From an uncultured Pseudomonadota bacterium (GTDB lineage Bacteria > Pseudomonadota > Gammaproteobacteria > Burkholderiales > Burkholderiaceae): a DNA stretch of 42,690 bases. The translations under genes and the position numbers were made by a program. The notes under the pieces are model-generated. The model saw only the letters and a list, made by a program, of their open reading frames with translations. It was not told where the DNA came from and ran no database searches. The stretch is from the NCBI GenBank assembly GCA_946480245.1, contig CAMLIZ010000024.1:1-42690 (forward strand), in the 5' to 3' direction. Shown piece by piece: positions 33,783 through 42,061 of this stretch; position 1 is the stretch's first letter, and every line of letters starts with the position of its first letter.

Positions 33783-34328
33783 ATGACATCGCAAGCCGCC
33801 AGCCCGATCGAGGAATTCACGCAGTGCCACGCCGGCATCGTGGCCCAGCTGGACGAGCTGGCGCGGCTGCCCGCCTTGCTGGAGGCTGCCGCACAGGCGC
33901 GCCGCATTGCCGGCGAGTGCGCCAGCTTCTTCAACACGGTGGTGCGCGAGCACCATGCGGAAGAGGAGCGCGACCTCTTCCCGGCGGCGCTGGCCAGCGC
34001 TGCCGCGGGCGAGGAGCGCACGGCGCTGCAGGACATGGTGGATCGCCTGACGCGCGAGCACCGGCAGATCGAGGCGCGCTGGGCTGTCATCGAGCCCGCG
34101 CTGGCTGCCGCCGCCAAGGGTCGGCGCGACACGGGCCTGGACCACGCCGCCGTGATGGGGCTGGTGCGCGACTACGAAGCGCACGCGCGCTACGAAGAGC
34201 GCAGGTTCCTGCCGCTGGCGCGCGAGATCCTGGCGCGCGACGGGAACCAGGAAGCGGCACTGCGCATCGCGCTGCACGTGCGGCGCGAGATGCCGCAGCT
34301 GATGGAGCACGTGGGCTTCCACGTCTGA
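33783..34328 (+). CDS. Hemerythrin HHE domain protein
   Basis: This 181-residue four-helix protein has the diiron ligand pattern of HHE hemerythrins: His16 (QCHAGIVAQL), His57/His58 with glutamates (VVREHHAEEERDLFP), REHRQIEARW, and YEAHARYEERRFLPLA. It probably binds O2, NO or iron in the cytoplasm, since no signal peptide is visible. The ATG at 33783 has AGGAG upstream. It lies between the ccm operon and a cytochrome b561 gene, consistent with redox or oxygen handling. Confidence 0.88.
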   Translation: MTSQAASPIEEFTQCHAGIVAQLDELARLPALLEAAAQARRIAGECASFFNTVVREHHAEEERDLFPAALASAAAGEERTALQDMVDRLTREHRQIEARWAVIEPALAAAAKGRRDTGLDHAAVMGLVRDYEAHARYEERRFLPLAREILARDGNQEAALRIALHVRREMPQLMEHVGFHV

Positions 34329-34355
34329 GGGCGCGCGCAGGCGTTCCGGAAACAC

Positions 34356-34373
34356 GCGCCACACGTGTGGCGC
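34356..34373. promoter_or_regulatory. Perfect 18-bp palindrome, candidate operator before cytochrome b561
   Basis: GCGCCACACGTGTGGCGC reads the same on both strands. It lies 13 bases before the ATG of the cytochrome b561 gene and only 27 bases after the hemerythrin stop. GACAAT directly follows and could be a weak -10 element. Repression or activation of the b561 gene is plausible; a transcript hairpin is another possibility. Confidence 0.45.
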
Positions 34374-34386
34374 CGACAATGCACGC

Positions 34387-34962
34387 ATGAACTCTTCTGT
34401 TGCTCCCGCGCGCTACGGCGCCGTCGCCCAGGCGTTGCACTGGATCATCGCCGTGCTGGTGCTCGTGGCTTTCATCTACGGCCCTGGCGGGCCGGAGCAG
34501 CGCGTGTACTCGGCCGCGCGCGACGCCGACCGCCACCTGCACGAGACGCTCGGGCTGTGCGTGCTGGCGCTGACGGCCGTGCGGCTGCTCTGGCGCCTGA
34601 CCCATGTACGGCCCGACCCGCCGCAGGTGGCTGCGTGGATGGGTGCCGCCGCGCGGCTTGGCCACGGCGCGTTGTACGTGCTGCTGTTCGCGGTGCCTCT
34701 GACGGCCATCGCCGGTGCATGGCTCGAGGGCCATCCGCTCACGCTGCTCGGAGGATTGGAGATCCCGGCACCCTTCGGCGCGTCGCATGAGCTCGGCACC
34801 ACCGTGGCGGAGTTGCATGGCTGGCTGGGCGACGCCATCCTGTGGCTGGCTGGGCTGCATGCGCTGGCCGGCATCTACCACCACGCGGTGCTGAAGGACA
34901 ACGTGCTGGTGGCGATGCTGCCGCGCTGGTTCCCGCTGCGATCGCGCGGTTCAGGCCGCTAA
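34387..34962 (+). CDS. Cytochrome b561 (CybB-type)
   Basis: This 191-residue protein has four membrane helices and the histidine pattern of bacterial cytochrome b561: ALHWIIAVLV, DADRHLHETLG, LHGWLGDAILW and LHALAGIYHHAV. It binds two b hemes and can oxidise quinol or reduce superoxide. It lies 58 bases after the hemerythrin gene, with a palindrome between. Its end overlaps the convergent MFS gene by 12 bases. Confidence 0.92.
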   Translation: MNSSVAPARYGAVAQALHWIIAVLVLVAFIYGPGGPEQRVYSAARDADRHLHETLGLCVLALTAVRLLWRLTHVRPDPPQVAAWMGAAARLGHGALYVLLFAVPLTAIAGAWLEGHPLTLLGGLEIPAPFGASHELGTTVAELHGWLGDAILWLAGLHALAGIYHHAVLKDNVLVAMLPRWFPLRSRGSGR

Positions 34963-36150
34963 CGCCCGTTGGCGCGTGGCCAGCAGCGCGCCCAGCGCCA
35001 GCAGCCCGGCCGACCACAGAAAGCCGCGCGCCAGCCCGCCCGGGCCATCGGCCAGCCAACCCACCAGGCTGGGGCCCACGATCTGCCCTGCCGCGAACAC
35101 GATCGTGAATGCCGCGATGCCGGCGCTCCACAAGGCCGGCGCGAGGTTGTGCCGCACCAGTGCGGTGGTGGAGGCCACCACCGACAGGAACACCGCGCCG
35201 AAGAGGGCGCCCGAGGCCAGCGCGGCCGCTGTGGAAGGCAGCAGCACCGGCAGTGCAGTGGCCAGTGCGAGCAGGCCGTTGAGCAGCGCCAGCGCCTGGC
35301 CGCCGCGCGCGCGCTGCAGCAGCCCGGCCCAAAGCCAGGACGACAGCGTGACGCCCACACCGAGGATCACGTAGAAGCCCACGATCCAGCCGGCGGGCAG
35401 GTGCTGCTCGCGCAGCAGCGTGATCACGAAGGTCATGTAGCCGATATAGCCGAGGCCGAACATCAGGTAGCCGGCCAGCGCCCAGGCCAGCGGGCGCCAG
35501 CGCAGGCGCTCGCCGGCCGACGCGGCCGCGCCCTGTGCATGCAGGCTGCGCGTGGCGGCCGCCGTGGCTGCGGTGCACACCGCTGCCACGCCGGCCAGTG
35601 CCCCCCATGCGGCTTGCCAGGCGTGCGCGAGCGCGGAGCCCACCAGCGGCGGCACCAGCAGCGCCGACACCACGATGCCCAGCCCCGTGCCGCCGTAGTA
35701 CAGCCCCAGCACCAGGCCGGGCGACAACCCCGCGGCATGCTGTGACAGCCGCGCCGCCAGCAGTCCGCCCGACACGAAGCTGGCGGCACTGGCCACGCCG
35801 GTGGCCCAGCGCAGCAGGTACAGCCAGGCATCGGCCGCCACCACGCCGTGTGCGGCCAGCAGCAGCACGGCCATGGCGCCGCCGGCCAGCAGCACGTGCC
35901 GTGCGTCGTGGCGTGCCAGCCAGCGCGGTGCGAGCAGCGCGCCGGTGAGGTAGCCGGCGGCGTTGGCGGTGTTCATTGCGCCGGCCGTGAGGTAGCTCCA
36001 GTGCAGATCGGCGCGCATCGAGGGCAGCAGCAGCGCGTACGAGAAGCGTGCCAGCCCGAGCGACACCGCTGCGGCGAGCGCCAGCCCGAGTGCCGCTGCG
36101 AGCACGGCGCCCCGGCCTGCGGGGGATTTCGGGTGCGGTGTGGCGTGCAA
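34951..36150 (-). CDS. YbfB/YjiJ-family MFS transporter
   Basis: This 399-residue protein has about twelve membrane helices. It opens with LGLARFSYALLLPSMRADL and contains YLTAGAMNTANAAGYLTGAL, typical of the YbfB/YjiJ group of the major facilitator superfamily; the central LGYIGYMTFVITLL is also characteristic. The substrate is unknown. The assigned start is a TTG at 36150 with no clear ribosome site; a GTG about 15 codons later is possible. It is convergent with cytochrome b561 and divergent from the subtilase; the 191-base gap to the subtilase contains no gene I can support. Confidence 0.85.
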   Translation of the reverse strand: MHATPHPKSPAGRGAVLAAALGLALAAAVSLGLARFSYALLLPSMRADLHWSYLTAGAMNTANAAGYLTGALLAPRWLARHDARHVLLAGGAMAVLLLAAHGVVAADAWLYLLRWATGVASAASFVSGGLLAARLSQHAAGLSPGLVLGLYYGGTGLGIVVSALLVPPLVGSALAHAWQAAWGALAGVAAVCTAATAAATRSLHAQGAAASAGERLRWRPLAWALAGYLMFGLGYIGYMTFVITLLREQHLPAGWIVGFYVILGVGVTLSSWLWAGLLQRARGGQALALLNGLLALATALPVLLPSTAAALASGALFGAVFLSVVASTTALVRHNLAPALWSAGIAAFTIVFAAGQIVGPSLVGWLADGPGGLARGFLWSAGLLALGALLATRQRALAA

Positions 36151-36341
36151 GGAATGGCCGGCAGCGGGAATGTGGCGATTGTTCCCGCTGCGGCGCCCGG
36201 CAGGTGCGCAGGCGGTTCGGGCACTTTTGCACGCATCGACAACCGGCGTGGGTTACATCCAGAAACACAAAGGGCGTGCATGGTATCAATCGCCCCGTGC
36301 ACCTGCCCACCAGTGGCGGGGCGTTGATTCGAGAGGGTCCG

Positions 36342-38585
36342 ATGTCCTGTATCAGCCGTTTCACGGTCTTGATCGAGCGGGTGCTGCACGGGGACCGGCG
36401 CCCTCCGGTGCCGCTTCTCGCCCTCGCGGTGTTGCTGTGTCTGCCGGCAGCCCACGCCGGGTGGCATCCGGGCGGGCACCAGCGCAAGCTGGCCCGCGAC
36501 CTGCGCGACGAACTGGCCGCGACCGCGCCGCGCCACCGCTGGGCGCGCGACGAAGGCGGGCAGCGCCGCGTCGAGGCGCTGCTGGTGGCCACGCCCGGTG
36601 CCGACCTGGCCGAGCTGGCGCAGGCCGTGCGACGCCTGGGCGGCAAGGTGATGCGTCGTCACGGCCTCGTGAGCGCGCTGACGGTGCGCGTGACGAGCGG
36701 CCAGCTCGACGCGCTGGCGCGGCTCGACAGCGTGGCCAGCGTGTCGCCCAACCGCAGCGTGCGAGCCAGTGCCAGCGACCTCGAACTGATGTCGGGCAGC
36801 GCCGTGCCACCGGTGCGCAGCTATTTCGGCCCCGGCTTTTACAGCGGGCTGGACGGGCGCGGCGTGGGCATCGCGGTGCTCGACTCCGGAATCATGAAGG
36901 CGCATCGCAGCTTCGCCGACGCCTACGGCGGATCGAGGGTGCGTCGCAGCGTGGACATGCTGAAGGCGCGCGACGGTCTGTGGAGCGGCGGGCTGGGTGC
37001 CGGCAACACGTCGCTGGCGCCCGGCAGTCGCGCACAGCTGAACTACGAGGCGCTGGTCGCCAATGACCGCAGCAACGGGCACGACGCGTATGGGCATGGC
37101 ACCCATGTGGCGTCCATCGCCGCCGGCAGCGGTGCCTACCAGTGGCCGGACACCACCGGCGTGGCGCCGGCTGCCGACCTGTACGACGTGCGCGTGCTCG
37201 ACGCCAACGGCCTGGGCACGATCAGCGACGTGATCGAGGGCATCGAGTGGGTGGTCTATCACGCACGTGAATACAACATTCGGGTGCTCAACCTCAGCCT
37301 GGCCGCCAACTCCGGCGAGTCGTGGCGCACCGATCCGCTGTGCATGGCCGCGCGCAGCGCAGTGGCGGCCGGCATCACCGTGGTGGCGGCGGCCGGCAAT
37401 GCCGGCAAAGACGGGGCGGGCCGCGAACTGTATGGCGCCATCGGCTCTCCGGGCAACGACCCGAGCGTGATCACCGTGGGGGCCGTCAACTTTCACGCCA
37501 CCGTGGACCGCGCCGACGACAGCGTCGACTTCTACAGTTCGCGCGGTCCCACGCGCGGCGCCTGGGTGGACGCCACCGGCCGGCGCGTGCCCGACAACTT
37601 GCTCAAGCCCGACCTGGTGGCGCCTGGCAACCGGCTGATGGGCGCCGCCGCCACCCAGGAGAGCCCCTATGCGCCCACCTGGAACCGCCTGGTTCAGGAC
37701 CACCCCGACCTGGCACGGGCAGCCGGAGTGCGGCAGTACTACGGGCAGACGCTGATGATGCTGAGCGGCACCTCGGTCGCCACCCCTGTGGTCAGCGGCG
37801 CAGCGGCGCTGATGCTGCAGGCCAATCCCGGCCTCACGCCCCCGCTCGTGAAGGCGATGCTCCAGTACAGTGCCCAGCCCTTGCCGGGCGCCAACCTGCT
37901 GCAGCAAGGTACCGGGCTGCTCAACGTGAGCGGTGCCGTGGCATTGGCACGCTCGGTGCGCCCGGACCTGGCCGGCGCGATCGCCGCGGGGGCCATCTGG
38001 CCCGGCAGCCCGATGCTGTGGACCTGGCTGCCGCAGCCGGTGTCCACGGTCGCCGGCCGCACCTTCGCGTGGTCGCGGCTGGCGTTCGTGGGCGGCAATC
38101 ACATCGTCAGCGGCGATGCGCTGTTCTCGCAGTACCAGCCACTGTGGGATCCACGCCTGGCCTGGGCCGGTAACACCGTGCTACGGCTGCAGCCCTCGTA
38201 CTGGACCGCCTCGCTCAGCGCACCGGGCGACACCTTCGTGGCCGGCTTCTCGCAGGGCACGCCACGCAACCAGCCCTTGCTGGGGGGCGCTGTCGTGCGT
38301 GTGGACGACGCGGTGGGCGGCAGTTCGCTGCTGGCCCACAGCGGGCTGTTCGGCCCGGTAGGCAACTTGTCGAGCAGCGTGGCTTATGGCAGCGGGCTGG
38401 TCTTGAGCGAAGGCCTGGTGCTCAGCGAGGGCTTGGTGCTGAGCGAAGGGCTGGTGCTGAGCGAAGGCCTGGTACTCAGCGAGGGTTTGGTCCTGAGCGA
38501 AGGGCTGGTGTTGAGCGAGGGCCTGGTGCTCAGTGAAGGCCAGGTGGCGGGCGAGAGCACGCTGCTGCGGAACGGCGAGCCCTGA
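36342..38585 (+). CDS. Secreted S8 (subtilisin-like) serine protease with C-terminal hexapeptide repeats
   Basis: This 747-residue protein has a signal peptide (about 1-39, ending AHA) and an inhibitor I9-like prodomain (about 75-140). The catalytic triad is Asp181 (GIAVLDSGI), His252 (YGHGTHVASIAAG) and Ser478 (LSGTSVATPVVSG), with oxyanion Asn353 (AAAGNAG). A beta-rich C-terminal region (about 550-680) follows, then eight perfect GLVLSE hexapeptides and a degenerate ninth. The ATG has GAGAGGG 5 bases upstream. It is followed 5 bases later by the GGDEF-EAL gene, so the two may share a transcript. It is probably exported to the cell surface or medium. Confidence 0.92.
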   Translation: MSCISRFTVLIERVLHGDRRPPVPLLALAVLLCLPAAHAGWHPGGHQRKLARDLRDELAATAPRHRWARDEGGQRRVEALLVATPGADLAELAQAVRRLGGKVMRRHGLVSALTVRVTSGQLDALARLDSVASVSPNRSVRASASDLELMSGSAVPPVRSYFGPGFYSGLDGRGVGIAVLDSGIMKAHRSFADAYGGSRVRRSVDMLKARDGLWSGGLGAGNTSLAPGSRAQLNYEALVANDRSNGHDAYGHGTHVASIAAGSGAYQWPDTTGVAPAADLYDVRVLDANGLGTISDVIEGIEWVVYHAREYNIRVLNLSLAANSGESWRTDPLCMAARSAVAAGITVVAAAGNAGKDGAGRELYGAIGSPGNDPSVITVGAVNFHATVDRADDSVDFYSSRGPTRGAWVDATGRRVPDNLLKPDLVAPGNRLMGAAATQESPYAPTWNRLVQDHPDLARAAGVRQYYGQTLMMLSGTSVATPVVSGAAALMLQANPGLTPPLVKAMLQYSAQPLPGANLLQQGTGLLNVSGAVALARSVRPDLAGAIAAGAIWPGSPMLWTWLPQPVSTVAGRTFAWSRLAFVGGNHIVSGDALFSQYQPLWDPRLAWAGNTVLRLQPSYWTASLSAPGDTFVAGFSQGTPRNQPLLGGAVVRVDDAVGGSSLLAHSGLFGPVGNLSSSVAYGSGLVLSEGLVLSEGLVLSEGLVLSEGLVLSEGLVLSEGLVLSEGLVLSEGQVAGESTLLRNGEP
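38394..38537 (+). repeat. Eight 18-bp repeats encoding GLVLSE
   Basis: Eight consecutive in-frame units encode identical hexapeptides, but the codons differ (Leu as CTG, CTC or TTG; Val as GTC, GTA or GTG; Gly as GGG, GGC or GGT). A ninth unit (GQVAGE) is degenerate. The protein sequence is kept while the DNA drifts. Confidence 0.95.
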
Positions 38586-38590
38586 CGCTC

Positions 38591-40783
38591 ATGCAGTCGA
38601 GCTCTGCCCCCGCGTCCCCGCTGCCGGCCTGGCGCCGCCTCCATGCGGCGCTGCTGCCCGACTACAACCGCAAGGCCACCGCCTTCTGGTGCACGGTGGT
38701 GCTGCTTGGCACGGTGCTGATCGGCGCTTCCCTGCTGCAGCTGGCAACGCGCCTGACGCCCGGCGAGGGCCTGCAGGTGATGGTGGGTGTGGGCGTGGCG
38801 ATGGTGGCGGGCTTCTTTCCGCTGCGCATCCCCGGCTCCAAGAACTCGTTTGCGGCGGGCGAAATCTTCATCTTCACGCTGCTGTTGCTGCACGGCCCGG
38901 CTGCGGCCACGCTGGCATCGGCCGGCGAGGCGCTGGTCGGATCGTGGCGCACCTCCAAGCGCTGGAGCAGCCGCATCGCCAGCCCGTCGATGGCGGCGGC
39001 GTCGATGCTCAGCGCGGCCAGCCTTTTTGCCGGTGCGCAGCACCTGCTCGGCGATGCGGGCGGCGCACCGGTGCTGCTGCTGTCCACGATCGCGTTCTCG
39101 CTCGTGTACTTCGTGCTCAACACCTTGCTGGTGACGCTGGTGCCCAAGCTCAAGCGCGACGAGCCGCTGCGGCTGGGCGACCTGTTCGGCAACTTCTCGT
39201 GGGTGGCCATCTCGTACAGCGGCAGCGCTGCGGTGGCGGTGCTGGTGGTGCTGAGCTCGCGGCATGCCGGCGCCGGCGTGCTGATGGCGGGCGTGCCCAT
39301 CATCGCGCTGCTGCTGTCCACGATGCACCTCTTCTTTCGCCAGCAGGAGGGCGCTGAGGCCGTGCGCCGCGCGCGGCTGGAGGCCATGGAGCGCGAGCAG
39401 GCCCAAGCCGGGCGCCACATGCAGGAGCTGCGCGACATCGCGTTCCAGGACAGCCTGACGCGCCTGCCAAACCGGCGCCGCATGATGGAGCTGCTGGACG
39501 CCGCGCTGGCGCGCAGTGCGGCCGATCCGCAGCATGCCTTTGCGCTGCTGTTCCTCGACTTCGATCGCTTCAAGCTGATCAACGACAGCCTCGGCCATGG
39601 AGCGGGCGACGACTTCCTGGTGCAGGTGGCCGAGCGCCTGCAGCAGCAGCTGCGCCCGCAGGACGTGGTGGGGCGGTTGGGCGGCGACGAATTCGCCGTG
39701 CTGGTGGAGGGCCCCTCCTGCGTGGAAGACGCCGTGGGCCTGGCCGAGCGGCTGCTGCGCCTGCTCGCGCAGCCGGTATGGGTGGAGGGCACGCAGGTCG
39801 GCGCCACTGCCAGCATCGGCATCACCAGCAGCAACGTGGGCTACCAGGCGCCGAGCGAGGTGCTGCGCGACGCCGACATCGCGATGTACCGCGCCAAGGC
39901 GGCGGGCAAGGCGCGCTACGTCCTGTTCGACGTCGGCCTGCGCAGCGAGGTCGGGCGGCGCCTGCTCCTGGAGGCCGAACTGCGCGGCGCTTTGGCCAGC
40001 CAAGGCTTGTCGATCGACTACCAGCCCTTGTTCTGCCTGGCCAGCGGGCAGGTGGTGGGCTTCGAGGCCTTGGCGCGCTGGCGCCATGAAACCCTGGGCG
40101 AGGTGAGCCCGGCCACGTTCATTCCGGTGGCGGAGGATTCCGGCCTGATCGTGGACCTCACCGACTTCGTGCTGCATGCCGCCTGCCGGCAGCTGCAGCG
40201 CTTCCAGGTGTTGCTGCCCGATGCCGGCGCGCTGACGATGCATGTGAACCTGTCGGCCAACGACGTGGTGCAGCCCGGGCTGCTGGCGCGCATCACGCAT
40301 GCGATCGCGGCCGCCGGCATGCGGCCGGGCAACCTGACGCTCGAGCTCACCGAGAACATCCTGCTCGAAAGCCTGGAAGGGGCGCTGCCCACGCTGGAGG
40401 CGCTGCGCGCGCTGGGCGTGTGCCTGAGCGTGGACGACTTCGGCACCGGCTGCTCGTCACTGATGCACTTGTCGCGCCTGCCGCTGAACAGCCTGAAGGT
40501 GGACCGCACGTTCGTGGCGGCGCTGGGCAGCGACTCCAACAAGGCCATCGTGAGGGCGATCGTGTCGCTCGCGCATGCCCTGGGCAAGCTGGTGGTGGCC
40601 GAAGGCATCGAAACGCCGGAGCAGCTGGCCCAGTTGCGCCAGCTGGGGTGCCAGCAAGGGCAGGGCTACCTGCTGTCGCGCCCGCTGCCGCCGCAGGAGC
40701 TGGAGGCCGAGTTGCGCACCGGGCTGTGCGTGGGCCGCAGCATCACGCCGGTGCGCCAGGCGGCGTCGCCCGTCACGCACTGA
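38591..40783 (+). CDS. Membrane GGDEF-EAL cyclic di-GMP protein
   Basis: This 730-residue protein has a membrane sensor region with about seven helices (30-250; I do not recognise a named domain). The GGDEF domain (about 285-450) has intact GGDEF at 364-368 and an I-site RPQD (355-358). The EAL domain (about 455-715) has FEALARWRHE (491-500), ELTENILLE and DDFGTGCSSL, so phosphodiesterase residues also appear intact. It may make or break cyclic di-GMP depending on signal. It lies 5 bases after the subtilase gene and converges on the sulfur transporter gene. Confidence 0.92.
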   Translation: MQSSSAPASPLPAWRRLHAALLPDYNRKATAFWCTVVLLGTVLIGASLLQLATRLTPGEGLQVMVGVGVAMVAGFFPLRIPGSKNSFAAGEIFIFTLLLLHGPAAATLASAGEALVGSWRTSKRWSSRIASPSMAAASMLSAASLFAGAQHLLGDAGGAPVLLLSTIAFSLVYFVLNTLLVTLVPKLKRDEPLRLGDLFGNFSWVAISYSGSAAVAVLVVLSSRHAGAGVLMAGVPIIALLLSTMHLFFRQQEGAEAVRRARLEAMEREQAQAGRHMQELRDIAFQDSLTRLPNRRRMMELLDAALARSAADPQHAFALLFLDFDRFKLINDSLGHGAGDDFLVQVAERLQQQLRPQDVVGRLGGDEFAVLVEGPSCVEDAVGLAERLLRLLAQPVWVEGTQVGATASIGITSSNVGYQAPSEVLRDADIAMYRAKAAGKARYVLFDVGLRSEVGRRLLLEAELRGALASQGLSIDYQPLFCLASGQVVGFEALARWRHETLGEVSPATFIPVAEDSGLIVDLTDFVLHAACRQLQRFQVLLPDAGALTMHVNLSANDVVQPGLLARITHAIAAAGMRPGNLTLELTENILLESLEGALPTLEALRALGVCLSVDDFGTGCSSLMHLSRLPLNSLKVDRTFVAALGSDSNKAIVRAIVSLAHALGKLVVAEGIETPEQLAQLRQLGCQQGQGYLLSRPLPPQELEAELRTGLCVGRSITPVRQAASPVTH

Positions 40784-40801
40784 GGGCGCGCGGCGCCGGT
40801 C

Positions 40802-41941
40802 TCAAGCTGGCACCGACGCGCGCAGGGCAGCGCGCTCGATGCGGCGCTCCTGCAGCCACAGCGCCAGACGCGTTCCCGCCACGATGCCGCCCAGCGCCAG
40901 CACGGCGCCGGCCGACAGCATCGCCACGCCGGTGAGGCCCTGGCCGATCGAGCACCCCATGGCCGTGACGCCGCCGAAACCCATCAGCGCGCCCCCGCCA
41001 AGATGAGCCAGCAGGTCGTCGGGCGCCCGAAAGCCCTCGAGCCGGAACTCGCGGCGCGCCAGCGCGGACACCAGGCTGCCGACCCACACGCCCAGCACCA
41101 CGGTCACACCGAAGCTGAGCGTGGTGTTGCGATCGGTCCAGAGGGTGAGCAGGTCCAACCCGTGAGCCAGTGGCGACGCGAAGCTCAGGCCCTCGGGCCG
41201 GTGCGACTGCGTGCCCAGCCAGGCGGGCTCCAGCGTCTCAGGATGCTCCGCAAGAAAACCCACGTGGCCGGTGAGCAACCAGGCCGCCGGCACCAGCAGC
41301 CCGATCACGGCGCCTGCGATCCACTGGCTGCGCTCGATGCCGCCGCGCCAGCGCCACAGCACGGCACCCACGACCCCCAGCGCGAGCGCCAGCCACAGCC
41401 AGCGCAGCAGAGCGGGCGACAGCCCCAGCAACGGTGCGAACAGCGAGCCCAGGTCCTGCGGCCGGTCCAATGCCAGCTCCCAGCGGTCGAACCACCGCGT
41501 GCGCGCTTCGGCCAGCACGCCGCGCAGCGTCATCTGTGCGGCCAGCCCCGCGGCGAGCAGCGTGACCAGCGCCTTCAGGCTGCCGGCGCCCGCCTTCACC
41601 AGGCTGCGTTGCGGGCAGCCCGACGCCAGCACCATGCCGAACCCGAACAGCAAGCCGCCCACCGGGTACGACAGCCACAGCAGGCGCGGGCTCCACGGGA
41701 TGCTGCGCGTGGCGTCGAACCAGCCCGCAGACAACGCCGCCACCGAGCCGACCGCGGCCACGGCGCCGGCGATCATCCACATCGCCAGGCGGCCGGTGCC
41801 GCCGAAGGTGAACCAGTCGGCCAGTGCGCCCATCGTGCAGAAGCGGCTGGCCTGCGCCACCGCACCCAGGGCGAGGCCGATGGCCAGGCCGCCCCACAGC
41901 ACGAGCTGGGTGGCGGCCGCGGGGGAAAGTGCGTCGTTCAT
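40802..41941 (-). CDS. YeeE/YedE-family sulfur compound transporter (SoxT/TsuA-like)
   Basis: This 379-residue protein has about nine or more membrane helices and the conserved cysteine motifs of YeeE/YedE transporters: SRFCTMGAL (Cys35), LASGCPQRSLVKAG (Cys109) and AMGCSIGQGLTG (Cys330). Members import thiosulfate or related sulfur species by passing them along cysteines. Divergence from soxC supports a sulfur-oxidation role, as for SoxT. The ATG at 41941 opens the family N-terminus; a GTG at 42007 would add 22 unconserved residues and run into the promoter region. Confidence 0.88.
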   Translation of the reverse strand: MNDALSPAAATQLVLWGGLAIGLALGAVAQASRFCTMGALADWFTFGGTGRLAMWMIAGAVAAVGSVAALSAGWFDATRSIPWSPRLLWLSYPVGGLLFGFGMVLASGCPQRSLVKAGAGSLKALVTLLAAGLAAQMTLRGVLAEARTRWFDRWELALDRPQDLGSLFAPLLGLSPALLRWLWLALALGVVGAVLWRWRGGIERSQWIAGAVIGLLVPAAWLLTGHVGFLAEHPETLEPAWLGTQSHRPEGLSFASPLAHGLDLLTLWTDRNTTLSFGVTVVLGVWVGSLVSALARREFRLEGFRAPDDLLAHLGGGALMGFGGVTAMGCSIGQGLTGVAMLSAGAVLALGGIVAGTRLALWLQERRIERAALRASVPA

Positions 41942-42061
41942 CGGTGTATCGGGTGTGCAGGCGGAGATTGAATCATGGGCGGTTCTCGGTAGTTGCCCGT
42001 AGATCACAAGTTTGCCATTGCGTTATATTGGCATGCACTGATATTAACTTCCGAGGATCCC
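41942..42061. promoter_or_regulatory. Divergent promoter region of the sulfur transporter and soxC, with an AT-rich near-palindrome
   Basis: The 120-base gap contains an AT-rich island at about 42000-42050, rare in this GC-rich window. Within it, 42023-42047 has TTATATTG on one side and ATATTAA on the other of a GCATGC core, an imperfect dyad. GAGG at 42053 is the soxC ribosome site. An ArsR-type SoxR or similar regulator could bind here; this is inferred. Confidence 0.4.
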
